A DNA stretch of 64,000 nt. Origin: Streptomyces venezuelae. Its GTDB lineage: Bacteria; Actinomycetota; Actinomycetes; Streptomycetales; Streptomycetaceae. The first letter of the stretch is position 1, and each line of letters begins with the position of its first letter. Below, piece by piece: positions 1-12,800 of the stretch. The position numbers and the translations under genes were made by a program. Under the pieces are notes generated by a model, which was given only the letters and a program-made list of their open reading frames with translations, was not told the origin of the DNA and ran no database searches. Where the stretch lies: positions 558,001 through 622,000 of the forward strand of contig NZ_CP029190.1 in the NCBI RefSeq assembly GCF_008642295.1, given 5' to 3'.

Positions 1-717
1 CAGACCGCGATGTTCATCGACTTCTCCAAGACCCTCGACGACGCGCTGGTGCCGTACCTCGCCCTTGTGGTGGGCCTGGCCTTCCTGCTGCTGGTGCTCG
101 TCTTCCGCTCGATCCTCGTCCCGCTCAAGGCGGCCCTCGGCTTCCTGCTGTCGGTCAGCGCGGCGCTCGGCGCCGTGGTGGCGGTGTTCCAGTGGGGCTG
201 GCTCGCCGATCTGTTCGGAGTCAAGGCGACCGGCCCGGTGGTCAGCACGATGCCGATCTTCATGATCGGTGTGGTGTTCGGCCTCGCGATGGACTACGAG
301 GTGTTCCTGGTCAGCCGGATGCGGGAGGCGTACACCCACGGCGCGAAGCCGCGCGAAGCGGTGGTCACCGGCTTCCGCTACAGCGGACGGGTGGTCAGCG
401 CCGCCGCCATCATCATGATCAGCGTGTTCTCCGGGTTCATCACCGAGAGCAACGACCTGATCAAGATGATCGGCTTCGCCCTGGCCTCGGCGGTCCTCTT
501 CGACGCCTTCGTGGTCCGCATGGCCATCGTGCCGGCCCTGTTCGCCCTGCTCGGCACGTCGGCCTGGTGGCTGCCGAGGTGGCTGGACCGGATGCTGCCG
601 AACGTGGACGTGGAGGGCGCCAAGCTGGAAGGCAGCCGCCCCGCCGCCAAGGAGGACCCGGTGGTGCGGGCCCTGCGCAAGGCCAAGGAGCCGCACTACA
701 CCAACTCCCGCTGGTAG
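1..717 (+). CDS. MMPL family transporter, C-terminal part (5' end outside window)
   Basis: The reading frame is open from the first base, so this is the 3' end of a longer gene. The visible part (about 238 residues) has roughly five hydrophobic segments. It also has the MMPL/RND signature GLAMDYEVFLVSRMREAY at the membrane edge, followed by a basic, Pro-rich cytoplasmic tail. MMPL proteins are proton-driven exporters of lipids and lipopeptides; in actinomycetes they often sit beside biosynthetic clusters. The gene converges on the NRPS gene and shares a terminator hairpin with it, so the two are not co-transcribed. Export of the NRPS product is a guess from proximity only. Family assignment is firm; substrate is unknown. 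Confidence 0.9.
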   Translation, partial: QTAMFIDFSKTLDDALVPYLALVVGLAFLLLVLVFRSILVPLKAALGFLLSVSAALGAVVAVFQWGWLADLFGVKATGPVVSTMPIFMIGVVFGLAMDYEVFLVSRMREAYTHGAKPREAVVTGFRYSGRVVSAAAIIMISVFSGFITESNDLIKMIGFALASAVLFDAFVVRMAIVPALFALLGTSAWWLPRWLDRMLPNVDVEGAKLEGSRPAAKEDPVVRALRKAKEPHYTNSRW

Positions 718-740
718 CAAGCACGTAAGCACCACCCGCA

Positions 741-786
741 AAGGGGCCGCCCCCCGGCTGTGTGAACAGCCGGGGGGCGGCCCCTT
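741..786. terminator. Bidirectional hairpin terminator between MMPL and NRPS genes
   Basis: Perfect 20-bp inverted repeat (arms 741-760 and 767-786) with loop TGTGAA, rich in G/C with AA/TT at the outer ends. It lies in the 89-bp gap between two convergent stop codons, the classic place for a shared terminator. Confidence 0.9.
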
Positions 787-806
787 CCGTCATCCCGGTC
801 GGCCGG

Positions 807-3800
807 TCAGCCGACGATCATCCGGGACACCAGGTCCGCCTGGTCCTGCACGAAGTAGTGGCTCCCGCCGGGGACGATCTGGAGTGACACCTCCTCCGCG
901 TAGTGCTCCCAGGCGCGGTAGCCGTCCGCGACGGTGTCCGTGGCGGGGTCCGCATCACCGATGATCACGTTGATGGGGGCCCGCAGCCGGTCCCACTCCT
1001 GCACCGTGTCGATCAGGAACCGGATGCCCTCGCCCATGTCATGCCGCAGGACGCGCAGTACGTGCTGCAGATCCCGTTCGTCGAAGGCGCGCTCGAACCC
1101 GCCCAGCGAGACCAGGAAGGCGTGCAGCTCCTCGTCGCTGCTGTCGAGCGCGGATTCCAGCGTGTCCGGCGTCGTGGACGCGGCGAAGGCGAACGCCGCG
1201 ATGTCCCAGGGCGCTCCCAGGTGGACCGCCGCCGGGGTCAGGCCGCGGTCCTCCAGCCCCCGGGCGACCAGCACCGTCAGCAGGGTGCCCGCACAGTGCC
1301 CGTACAGGCTGAACGGCCCCTCCACCGAGGCGGCGATCTCCGCCACCAGCCGGTCCCGGCACTCGGCGCGGTCCACCATGGGCTGGTCGGGCAGCACCGG
1401 GTCGTGGCCCGGCAGCGCCACGGTCCACAGGTCGACGTCCGGCGGCACCTGCCCCGCCAGCGGCTGGTACACGGTGGCGCTGCCGCCACCGTACGGAATG
1501 CAGACCAGGCTGTGCCGGGGGCGTTCGCCCGCCGGCCGGTCCGGGGTGAGCCGGTGCAGCCAGCGGTGCGGTGCCCCGTCCTCGGGGGCGGTCGCCAGGT
1601 GCTCGGCGAGGCCGCGCGGGGTCGGGTTCTTGAACAGCTCGATCACGGAGAGCCCTTGGCCGATGGCACGGGCCAGGGTCACCGCCTTGAAGGAATCGCC
1701 GCCGATGTCGAAGAAGTTGTCGTCGATCCCGATATCGGCGATGCCCAGCACCTCGACCCAGGCCTCCACGATCCGGCGCTCCAGCGCATTGGTCGGCGGG
1801 GCTGCCGCTCCGCCCCTGCCGGTGCCGAGGGAGGGGGTCGGGGCCGGCAGTGCCTTGCGGTTCAGCTTTCCGTTGCCGGTCAGGGGAATCTCGTCGAGCA
1901 GCACATAGGCCGTGGGAACCATGTAGGCGGGCAGGAACGTCCGGAGTTCGGCGCGGAGTTCGGCCGGTTCGGGGGCGGCACCGGCGGCGGGAACCACATA
2001 CGCCGTCAGCACGCTGTCCCCGACGGCATCGGTACGCACCAGCACCCGCGCCTCCGCCACGCCCTGCTGCCCGATCAGCGCCGCCTCGATCTCTCCCGGC
2101 TCGATCCGGAAGCCACGGAGCTTGATCTGGTCGTCCGCCCGCCCCAGGTACTCCAGTTGGCCGTCCGGCGTCCAGCGGGCCAGGTCCCCGGAGCGGTACA
2201 GACGGCTGCCGGGCGGGCCGAAGGGGTTGGGGACAAAGCGCTCGGCGGTGAGGCCGGGACGGTTGAGATAGCCGCGGGCCAGCTGGCCGCCGGCCACGTA
2301 CATCTCCCCCGCGACACCGGCGGGAACCGGCCTGCGGGCCCCGTCCAGCACATGGACCTCGAGCCCGGGAAGACCGATGCCGATGGTGCTGCCCGCCTGC
2401 TCCTTCACCAGGCGCTCGGTCAGCACCCGATGGCTGACGTGCACGGTGGTCTCGGTGATCCCGTACATGTTGACGAGCACCGGAGCCTCCTCGGCATGTC
2501 GCCCGTACCAGTCGCCGAGCTGGGCCAGGTCCAGGGCCTCACCGCCGAACACCACGTAGCGGAGCGCGAGTTCACCGCTGAGCTCCGGGGATTCCCGGTC
2601 CGCGCGCATCAGCTGGTAGAACGCGGACGGCGTCTGGTTGAGGACCGTGACCCGTTCCCGTACGAGGAGGGCGAGGAAGTCCTGGGGGGAGCGGCTCACC
2701 TCGTACGGGACCATCACCAGCCGGCCGCCGTGGAGCAGCGGGCCCCACAGCTCCCACACCGAGAAGTCGAAGGCGTACGAGTGGAACATGGTCCACACGT
2801 CGTCCTCGCGGAAGCCGAACAGGCCCTGGGTGGCGGTGAACAGGCTCATCACGTTCAGGTGCGTGACGACCACGCCCTTGGGCCGGCCCGTGGACCCCGA
2901 GGTGTAGATCACGTACGCGGGGTCGGAGGCGCGGGACGGGGTGGTGCGCTCGGACGCGCCGAGGTCGTGGCCCGGCAGGGCCGCGAGTGCCTCCTCCGTC
3001 GCGGGTTCGGCGAGTGCCAGACGGGGCACACCGCTGTCCGGGATGCGGTCGGCGACGGCCGCCGTGGTGACCAGCAGCTGCGGGTCCGCGTCCTGGAGGA
3101 TGTACGCGATCCGGTCGGCCGGGCTCTCCGGGTCGATCGGAACGTACGCCGCCCCCGACTTCACGATCGCGAGCAGCGCGACGACCAGGTCCGCCGACCG
3201 GGGCAGGGCAACGGCCACGAACTGGCCGGGCCCGGCACCCCGCGCCGCCAGCAGGCGTGCGAGCCGGTTCGCCCGGGCGTTGAGCCCGGCATAGTCGAGA
3301 TGTACGTCCTCGAGTACGTCCTCGCAGGTCAGCGCGGGCAGGCCGGGGGTCCGGGCCGCCTGCGCCTCGAATGCCGCAGCCAAGGTGACGTCCGGCACCG
3401 GGCCGCCTGCACCGCCTGCCCGGGCCCATTCGGCCAGCTGCGACCGTTCGGCCGCATCCAGCACGTCCACCCGGTCGATCCGCACCGCCGGATCGGCCAC
3501 GACCTGCTCCAGCACCCGGACGAACCGGTCGGCGATCCGCTCGACCGAGGCGCGGTCGAACAGATCGGTGGCGTACTCGATCAGGCCGTCCACCCGGCGC
3601 CCGTCGGCGGAGACGGACTCCCCCAGGTTGAAGAGCAGGTCGAATTTCGCCACACCGGTCACGGCCGTGACGAACTCCGCTTCCAGTTCGGGGAGTTCGA
3701 ACCCGGACCGGGGAACGTCCTGCCAGGCCAGCATCACCTGGAACAGCGGGTGGTGGGCGGTGGAGCGTTCCGGCTTGAGGACCTCCACGAGCCTCTCGAA

Positions 3801-6800
3801 CGGGACGTCCTGGTTGTCGTACGCCGACAGCGCCTTGCCCTTCACCTGTCCCATCAGCTGCTCGAAGGTCGGGGTGCCCGCCAGGTCGGCCCGCAGGATC
3901 CAGGTGTTGGCGAAGAAGCCGATCAGGTCGTTGAGGGCTTCGTCGGTACGGCCGGCGATCGGGGAGCCGATTGCGATGTCGTCGCCGGCGCCCAGCCGGT
4001 GCAGCAGCACGGTGAGGGCCGACTGCATCACCATCGAGACGGTGACATCGCGGCTCAGCGCCAGCTGCTCCACTGCGGCGAGGGTGTCACCGTCGATGGT
4101 GAATGCGAGCATCTCGCCGCGGTGGCTGAACTTCTCCGGCCGGGGGCGGTCCGTGGGCAGCTGGATCGGCTGCGCCATGTCCGCCAGTTCCGTACGCCAG
4201 TAGTCGGACTGCCGGGACAGGACACTGGCGGGGTCGGAGGCCTCCCCGAGCAGCTCGCGCTGCCACAGCGTGTAGTCGGCGTACTGGACGGGCAGTTCGG
4301 CGAACTGCGGTGCCCGGCCCGCACGATGGGCGGTGTAGGCCGCCGAGAGCTCCCGCATCAGCGGGGCCATCGACACGCCGTCCGTCGCAATGTGGTGGAT
4401 CACCAGGCACAGGATGTGTTCGTCCGGGCGGACGCGCAGGATGCGGGCCCGCACCGGAATCTCCGCGGCCAGGTCGAACCGGTGCGTGGCCACCTCGGCG
4501 ACGGCATCCGAGACGCCCTCCGCGGACACCTCGGGCACCTCGATCACGGGGACATCGAGGACCGCCTCGGCCACCGGCACCACCCGCTGCATGGGCGCCC
4601 CGTCGGCGTCTTCGACACACAGGGTGCGCAGGCTCTCGTGCCGGGCCACCACGTCTTGCAGGGCCGCGGCGAGGGAACTGGTATCGAGATCGCCGGTGAG
4701 GCGCAGGGTCAGCGGGATGTTGTAGGTGGCGGAGGGCCCCTCGAGCTGGTCCATGAACCAGAGGCGTCGCTGCGCGAAGGACAGCGGGAGCCGTTCGGGG
4801 CGTTCGGCGTCGGCGAACCGCTGGAGCGACCGGCGCAGCGGGGTGCTGCTGTCGGTGAGGTGCGCGGCGAGCTCGGCGATCGTAGGCGAGTCGAAGAGGG
4901 TTCTGATCGGTATCTCCACGCCGAGCTCGGTACGGATCCGGCTGATGACGCGGGTGGCCTTGAGGGAGTTGCAGCCCAGGACGAAGACGTTGTCGTCGAT
5001 GCCCACGGCCACGGCCTGGTCCAGGCCGAGCTCTTCGGCGAATACGGTGGCCAGGGTTTCTTCCTGTGCCGTGCGCGGCGCCCGGTAGGGGACCCCGATG
5101 GTCTCCGGCTCGGGCAGTGCTGCCCGGTCCAACTTGCCGTTGGGCATCAACGGCAGCCGGTCCAACAGGACGAACGCGGACGGAACCATGTACTCCGGCA
5201 GCTTGCCGGATGCGAAGGTCCGCAGGTCGTCGAGGGTGGGCCCGTCCGCCTCGGCATGCGGGGTTGCCAACACCGCGTACGCCACGAGCAGTTCTCCGTG
5301 GGCCACGACCGTGACTTGGGTGACGGCGGGGTGGGCGGTGAGCGTGGCCTCGACCTCTCCGGGCTCGATACGGAACCCGCGGATCTTGATCTGACTGTCA
5401 CTGCGGCCGAGGTACTCCAGCTCGCCACTGGTATTCCAGCGCGCCAGGTCGCCGGTGCGATACATACGTGCGCCGGGGGTACCGAAGGGATCGGCGACGA
5501 ACCGCTCGGCCGTCAGACCCGCCCGCTCGAAGTAGCCGCGGGCGATCGTCCCGCCGACATACAGCTCGCCCACAGCGCCTGTCGGCGCAGGCTGCAGGCC
5601 GGGCCCGAGAACGTAGGCACGCATATTGCCGAGCGGCAGCCCGATCGCCGCGCCACCCGCTGCACTGCTCGTGGTGGCGTAGAAGGACTCGGTCTGCCCG
5701 TAGGCGTTGACCACCTTCACCCCGAGGAATGCCTCATGGACCCGGTCCACCAGACTCGCCGGCAGCGCCTCACCCGCGAACACGAGTGTGTCGATGCCGG
5801 GGGCGAGCAGGTCCACCAGCTCCGCGAATGCGGACGGGACGGTGGAGACGATGTGCCCGTCGAAGCCACCGCGCTCGCCGAGCACCAGCACGTCACGGAC
5901 CACCTCAATGGACCCGCCGTGGCAGAGGCTGGTGAAGATCTCGAACACCGACACATCGAAGTTGACGGACGTACTCGCCAAGGCGCGACGCCCCGGTCCT
6001 GCCTCAATCTGCTCAGCCAGACGCGAGACACCATTCACCACAGTGCCGTGGCTGACCGCCACTCCCTTCGGCGTCCCTGTCGACCCCGACGTGTACATCA
6101 CATACGCCAGGTCATCCGGACCTGCCACCACACCCAGATCCCCGGCATCACCCACCGACAGATCGGTCTCGTCCAGCAACAGCAGTCCGCTGTCACTCTG
6201 CGGGAGCACCGACAGCGTGTCCGTATCAGTCAGGATCACCTGCGGCCGGGCCTCGCCCAGAATGAAGTCCAGCCGGTGGCTCGGGTACTTCGGGTCCACC
6301 GGCACATACGCACCACCGGCCTTCAACACCGCCAACAGCCCCACGATGAGATCAGCGGACCGCGGCAGCGCGACTGCGACCAGCGAACCACGTCCCACAC
6401 CACGACCCGCCAGCACCCGCGCCAACCGGTTCGCCCGCGCATTCACCTCCCCAAACGACCACTCCACCCCGTCACACACCACCGCGACAGCATCAGCCGC
6501 CACCCGCACCTGCCGCTCAAACAACCCGGAAACCGACACCGCCTCCACAGGCACCGATGTGTCATTCACCAGAGCCAGACGCTCACGCTCACCCGCCTCC
6601 AGTACATCCACCCGACCCACCGCAACCCGCGGGTCGATCACCAACTGCCTCAGTACACCGGCCAAACGAGCCGCCATGGTCTCCACAGCACCCCGTTCGA
6701 ACGCGGCCGGCTGATACTGCAGGTTCACCTGCAAGTACGGGTCGGCGCCCACCATGACGGTGAGCGGATAGTGACTGCCGGACATTGCACGGAATCCGGC

Positions 6801-9800
6801 AATCGAAATGCCGCCGGCGGCGTGGGCTTCGGCGATCGCGGCCTGGTCCACCGGGTAGGACTGGAAGACGACCAGCGTGTCGAACAGTTCCTTGAATCCC
6901 GTGGCCTGCTGGATGTCGGACAGTCCGTGGTGGTGATGGTCCAGGAGGGCCGCCTGCCGCTGCTGCAGAGAGGTGAGCAGCTGCTCGAACGTCTCTCCCG
7001 GGGAGTAAGACACCCGCACCGGCAGGGTGTTGATGAACAAGCCCACCATGGCATCGACGTCCGGCACCGTCGGCGGCCGGCCCGAAACCGTCGCGCCGAA
7101 CAGCACGTCCGTGCGCCCCGTCAGCTGCCCCAGCAGCACGGCCCAGGCACCCTGCACCAGGGTGTTGACCGTGACACCCAGCTCCGCAGCACGCCGCGCC
7201 AGCGCCCTCGCATCCTCCGCCGACAGCGGGGTACTCACCTGCCCGATCGCGGCGGTCTGTGCAGCGCTGCTCACCTCGGTGAGCAGCAGGGTCGGCTCTT
7301 CCACGCCGGCCATCTCCGCGGCCCAGGCCCGGGCGGATGCGTCGCGGTCCTGGCGGGACAGCCACTCCAGGAAATCCCGGTAGCCACCGCGGACCTTCGG
7401 CAGCGCGCCGAGTCCGCCGCCTGCACCGTAGAGCCTCAGGATGTCCTGCAACAGGATCGGGAACGACCATCCGTCGAAGAGCACATGGTGGGCGGTCAGT
7501 ACGAGTTCACAGTGCTCGGGGCCCATCCGGACCAGCGTCAGCCGGAGCATGGGAGGCGTGACCGGGTCGAAGTGCGCGGCATGGTCCTCGACCAGGAACC
7601 GCTCGAACGCCTCGCTCCTCGCCTCCTCCGGCAGCCCACTCAAGTCGACTTCCTGCCAGGGAAGTTCCACACCATCAACCACCACCTGAACCTGATCACC
7701 CGCAGACGTGGTGACGAAGGCGGTCCTCAGGTTCGGATACCGGTCCAGCAACGCCTGCCCCGCAGCCCGCATACGCTCCGCGTCCACCGCACCAGCGACA
7801 TGGAACGCCAGCTGCATCTGGTACGCGTCGAAGTCGTCCTCGTTGAGCAAGGCGTGGAACAGGAAGCCGGACTGGAGCGGGGTGACGGGCCAGACGTCGG
7901 ACAGGGCGGGATAGCGCTGCTCCCAGACCTCGATGTCCTGTTGCTTCACCTCCACCAACGGCAGGTCCGACGGAGTGAAACCACCCGCGTCAGCAGTCGA
8001 GGCGTGGCGGGCGATGCCCTCCAGTGCCGCGCACCACAGATCCGCCAGCTCCTGCACGTCCGCACGGGTGAGAACACCGGTGGGGAACCCGATCACGGCC
8101 TCGAACCGGGAGCCCTGGTCGGTGTCGACAACCGCCGAGTTGATCTCGACCGTCGACAGCGCCGGCATATCGGCGTCCAGGTCCGCAGTCACGGCCTCTG
8201 AGCCCGACAGTTGGGTCCAGCCGAGTCCGCGCAGGTCGTCGGGCATGTCCGTCGCGGAGAACCGGCCCAGATAGTTGAACCCGATGTGCCCCGTACCAAA
8301 CCGCCCCAGCTCCGCACCCGTCTCCTCGTTCAAGTACCGCAGGAGACCAAAACCCAGACCCTTGTCCGGAACAGCCAGCAACTGCTCCTTGACCGCCTTC
8401 AGCACACCACCCGCAGCCGGACCCCCAGCCAACACCTCATCCAGATCAAACCCAGCCGTCTCCAACCGAACCGGGAACATACTCGTAAACCAGCCCACCG
8501 TGCTCGACAGATCCGCACCCGGCACGACCTCCTGCTCACGACCATGTCCCTCCAACCGCACCAACGCCGACGACTCCACCACGCCCCGCGCACGACGCCA
8601 CTGCACCACCGCAACACCCAACGCAGCCAACAGACCATCGTTCACACCACCACGGAACACAGCCGGAACCGTCGACAACAACGCCTCCGTCACCCCCGAC
8701 GACACACCCACACGCACCCGGTCAACCGTGGACATCACATCCACCACCGGATCCAACACCCGCGACCCCAACAACGGATCCGGCCCCTCCAACACCGAAC
8801 GCCACACACCCAACTCCGACACCCGCCCAGGACTACGCGCCTCCTCCAACAACGCATGAGCCCAACGCCGCACGGACGTGCCGACACCGGTCAGCTCAGG
8901 CTTCGCCCGGCCGTCCCTGACCTGGCGCCATGCTTCGGCGAAGTCCGGCAGCAGGATCCGCCAGGACACGCCGTCCACGACCAGGTGGTGGAGTGCGATC
9001 AGCAGACGGCCTGCGCCCTCGCCCGTACGGAACCAGACGAACTGAGCCATCACTCCGCCGGCCGGATCCAACCTGCCTACTGCTGCGTTGAGTTCGGCAG
9101 CAGCCAGCCGCTGCCATTCCGCGCCACAGGCGCCGTCCCAGGCGACCCGGTGTACCAGCGTGCTCACATCGACCGATCCCGCAGGACCGATACGGAGACT
9201 GTCGCCGCACGCCTCGTCCAGGACGAGGCAGGAGCGCATGATGTCGTGACGGTCGACGACCGCCTGCAGGGTGGCGTACAGCTCGTCGGCGTCGATGCCG
9301 TGCGGCAACTCCAGAGCCATAGACATGGCGAACCGGTCGTAGCCGCCGCCCAGTTCGAGCATGTACTTCGCAATGGGGAGCAGCGGCACGACACCGGTGC
9401 CACCACCTTCGTACTCCTCGAGCACGGGACCGGCTCCGGTACCGGTACTGGTCGCGACCCGCGCCAGTTCCGCAACCGTCCGCAGCTGGAAGACCTGCGA
9501 CGGCGACACCTCGACACCCTGGGCACGCGCCCGCGTGACCACCTGGATGGACCGGATGCTGTCACCGCCGACGGCAAAGAAGTCGTCGTCGATACCCACC
9601 CGGTCAAGCCCCAGCACCTCGGCATAGACCGCAGCGAGAACCTCCTCCACCCGGCTCTGCGGGGCACGGTACTGGCCCCCGCTGAACGCCGGCTCGGGCA
9701 GTGCTGCCCGGTCCAGCTTGCCGTTGGGCATCAACGGCAGCCGGTCCAGCAGGACGAACGCGGACGGCACCATGTACTCCGGCAGCCTGCCGGACACGAA

Positions 9801-12800
9801 GGTCCGCAGGTCTCGCGAAGAGATCCAGCCCGCCAGATCGTATTGCCCCTCCCCCACATGCTCGGCGTCGCCGTCGCCCCGTGTGGCAGCCGGGACGACG
9901 TAGGCGACGAGCTGCTTGGCGTCGGTGACGACCACCGTGGCTTGGGTGACGGCGGGGTGGGCGGTGAGCGTGGCCTCGACCTCTCCGGGCTCGATACGGA
10001 ACCCGCGGATCTTGATCTGACTGTCACTGCGGCCGAGGTATTCCAGCTCGCCACTGGTATTCCAGCGCGCCAGGTCACCGGTGCGATACATACGCGAGCC
10101 GGGGGTGCCGAAGGGATCGGCGACGAACCGCTCGACCGTCAAGCCTGGGCGCTCGTAGTAACCGCGGGCGATCGTCCCGCCGACATACAGCTCGCCCACA
10201 GCGCCTGTCGGCGCAGGCTGCAGGCCGGGCCCGAGAACGTAGGCACGCATATTGCCGAGCGGCAGCCCGATCGCCGCGCCACCCGCTGCACTGCTCGTGG
10301 TGGCGTAGAAGGACTCGGTCTGCCCGTAGGCGTTGACCACCTTCACCCCGGGGAATGCCTCATGGACCCGGTCCACCAGACCCGCCGGCAGCGCCTCACC
10401 CGCAAACACAAGCGTGTCGATGCCAGGGGCAAGCAGGTCCACCAGCTCAGCGAACGCAGACGGGACAGTGGAGACGATCTGCCCGTCAAACCCTCCACGC
10501 TCACCGAGCACCAACACATCACGGACCACCTCAATGGACCCGCCATGGCACAGGCTGGTGAAGATCTCAAACACCGACACATCGAAGTTGATGGACGTAC
10601 TCGCCAAGGCGCGACGCCCCGGGCCTGCCTCAATCTGCTCAGCCAGCTGCGACACACCATTCACCACAGTGCCGTGGCTGACCGCCACCCCCTTAGGCGT
10701 CCCCGTCGACCCCGACGTGTACATCACATACGCCAGGTCATCCGGACCTGCCACCACACCCAGATCCCCGGCATCACCCACCGACAGATCGGTCTCGTCC
10801 AGCAACAGCAGTCCGCTGTCACTCTGCGGAAGCACGGTCACCGTCTCCGCATCGGTCAGGATCACCTGCGGCCGGGCCTCGCCCAGGATGAAGTCCAGCC
10901 GGTGGCTCGGGTACTTCGGGTCCACCGGCACATACGCACCACCGGCCTTCAACACCGCCAACAGCCCCACGATGAGATCAGCGGACCGCGGCAGCGCGAC
11001 TGCGACCAGCGAACCACGTCCCACACCACGACCCGCCAGCACCCGCGCCAACCGGTTCGCCCGCGCATTCACCTCCCCAAACGACCACTCCACCCCGTCA
11101 CAGACCACCGCGACAGCATCAGGCGCCACACCCACCTGCCGCTCAAACAACCCCGAAACCGACACCGCCTCCACAGGCACCGATGTGTCATTCACCAGAG
11201 CCAGACGCTCACGCTCACCCGCCCCCAGCACATCCACCGAGTCGATACGCATCCCGGGCTCGGCGACCAGCTGTCGCACCACACGTACGTACCGCTCGGC
11301 GATCCGCTCCGCCGTCTCGCGGTCGAAGAGATCGGTGGCGTACTCGATCAGGCCCTGTACGTCCCTGCCGTCCGGGCCTGTCCGCTCCGTCAGGTTGATG
11401 AACAGGTCGAACTTCGCAGTGCCGGTCGCACCGGGCGCCAAGTCCACGCGCAGGCCAGGCAGGTCAAAGTCCGTCTGGGTGAAGTTCTGCCAGGCGAGCA
11501 TCACCTGGAACAGCGGGTGGTGAGCAGTGGAGCGGTCCGGGTTGAGGAGCTCCACCAGGCGCTCGAAGGGAGCGTCCTGGTTTCCGTAGGCTCCAAGCGC
11601 CTTTTCCTTCACCTGCCGCAGCAGTGCGTCGAAGGTCACTGCCTCCGCGAGCTCTGCGCGCAGCACCCAGGTGTTGACGAAGAATCCGATCAGGTCGTTG
11701 AGCGCATCATCGGTACGGCCGGCGATCGGAGAGCCGATAGCGATGTCGTCGCCCGCGCCCAGCTGGTGCAGCAATACGGCGAGAGCCGACTGCATCACCA
11801 TCGAGACGGTCACATCCCGCTGTCGTACCAACTCCTCGATCATGTCCAGGAGATCGGAATCCAGAGCGAATTCGATCATTTCGCCGCGATGGCTGGCCTT
11901 CGGCGGGCGCGGCCGGTCCGTGGGCAGCTGAAGCGGCTGCGGAATACCGGCGAGCTCCTTGCGCCAATATCCGGTCTGGGCCGCCAGCAGGCTCTCCGGG
12001 TCGCTTTCCTCGCCCAGCAGTTCACGCTGCCACAGCGTGTAGTCGGCGTACTGGACGGGCAGTTCAGCGAACTGTGGTGCTCGGCCCTCACGACGTGCGG
12101 TGTAGGCGGCCGAGACCTCACGGATCAGCACTGCAATCGATTCACCGTCGCCGGCGATGTGGTGGATCACGAGGGAGAGGATGTGCTCGTCCGGGCCGGT
12201 GCGCAGGATGCGCGCCCGCACCGGAATCTCCGAAGACAGGTCGAACCGGTACTCGGCCATCTCGGCGAGGGCGCCGGGCATGCCTTCGGCGGTGACCTCC
12301 ACAATCGGAACGTTCAGGAGGGCTTCCCGGGCTGGGACGATCTGCTGGAACGGCACCCCCTCGGTGTCCTGGAGGTACACGGTGCGCAGGCTCTCGTGCC
12401 GGGCCACCACGTCCTGCAGGGCCGCGGCGAGGGAACTGGCATCGAGATCGCCGGTGAGGCGCAGGCTCAGCGGGATGTTGTAGGTGGCTGAAGGCCCCTC
12501 GAACTTGTCCATGAACCAGAGGCGTCGCTGCGCGAAGGACAGCGGCAACCGGTCGGGACGCTCGGCGAACCGCTGCAACGATCGGCGCAGCGGAGTGGCG
12601 CCTGCGGTGAGGCGCGCGGCGAGCTCGGCGACCGTGGGCGAACCGAAGACGGTCTTGATCGGAATCTCTGCGCCGAGCTCGGTACGGATTCGGCTGATGA
12701 GCCGGGTCGCAAGGAGCGAATGCCCGCCCAGCAGGAAGAAGTTGTCGTCGATACCCACGGCTTGGCCCAGGCCGAGGACTTCGCCGAATACGGTGGCCAG

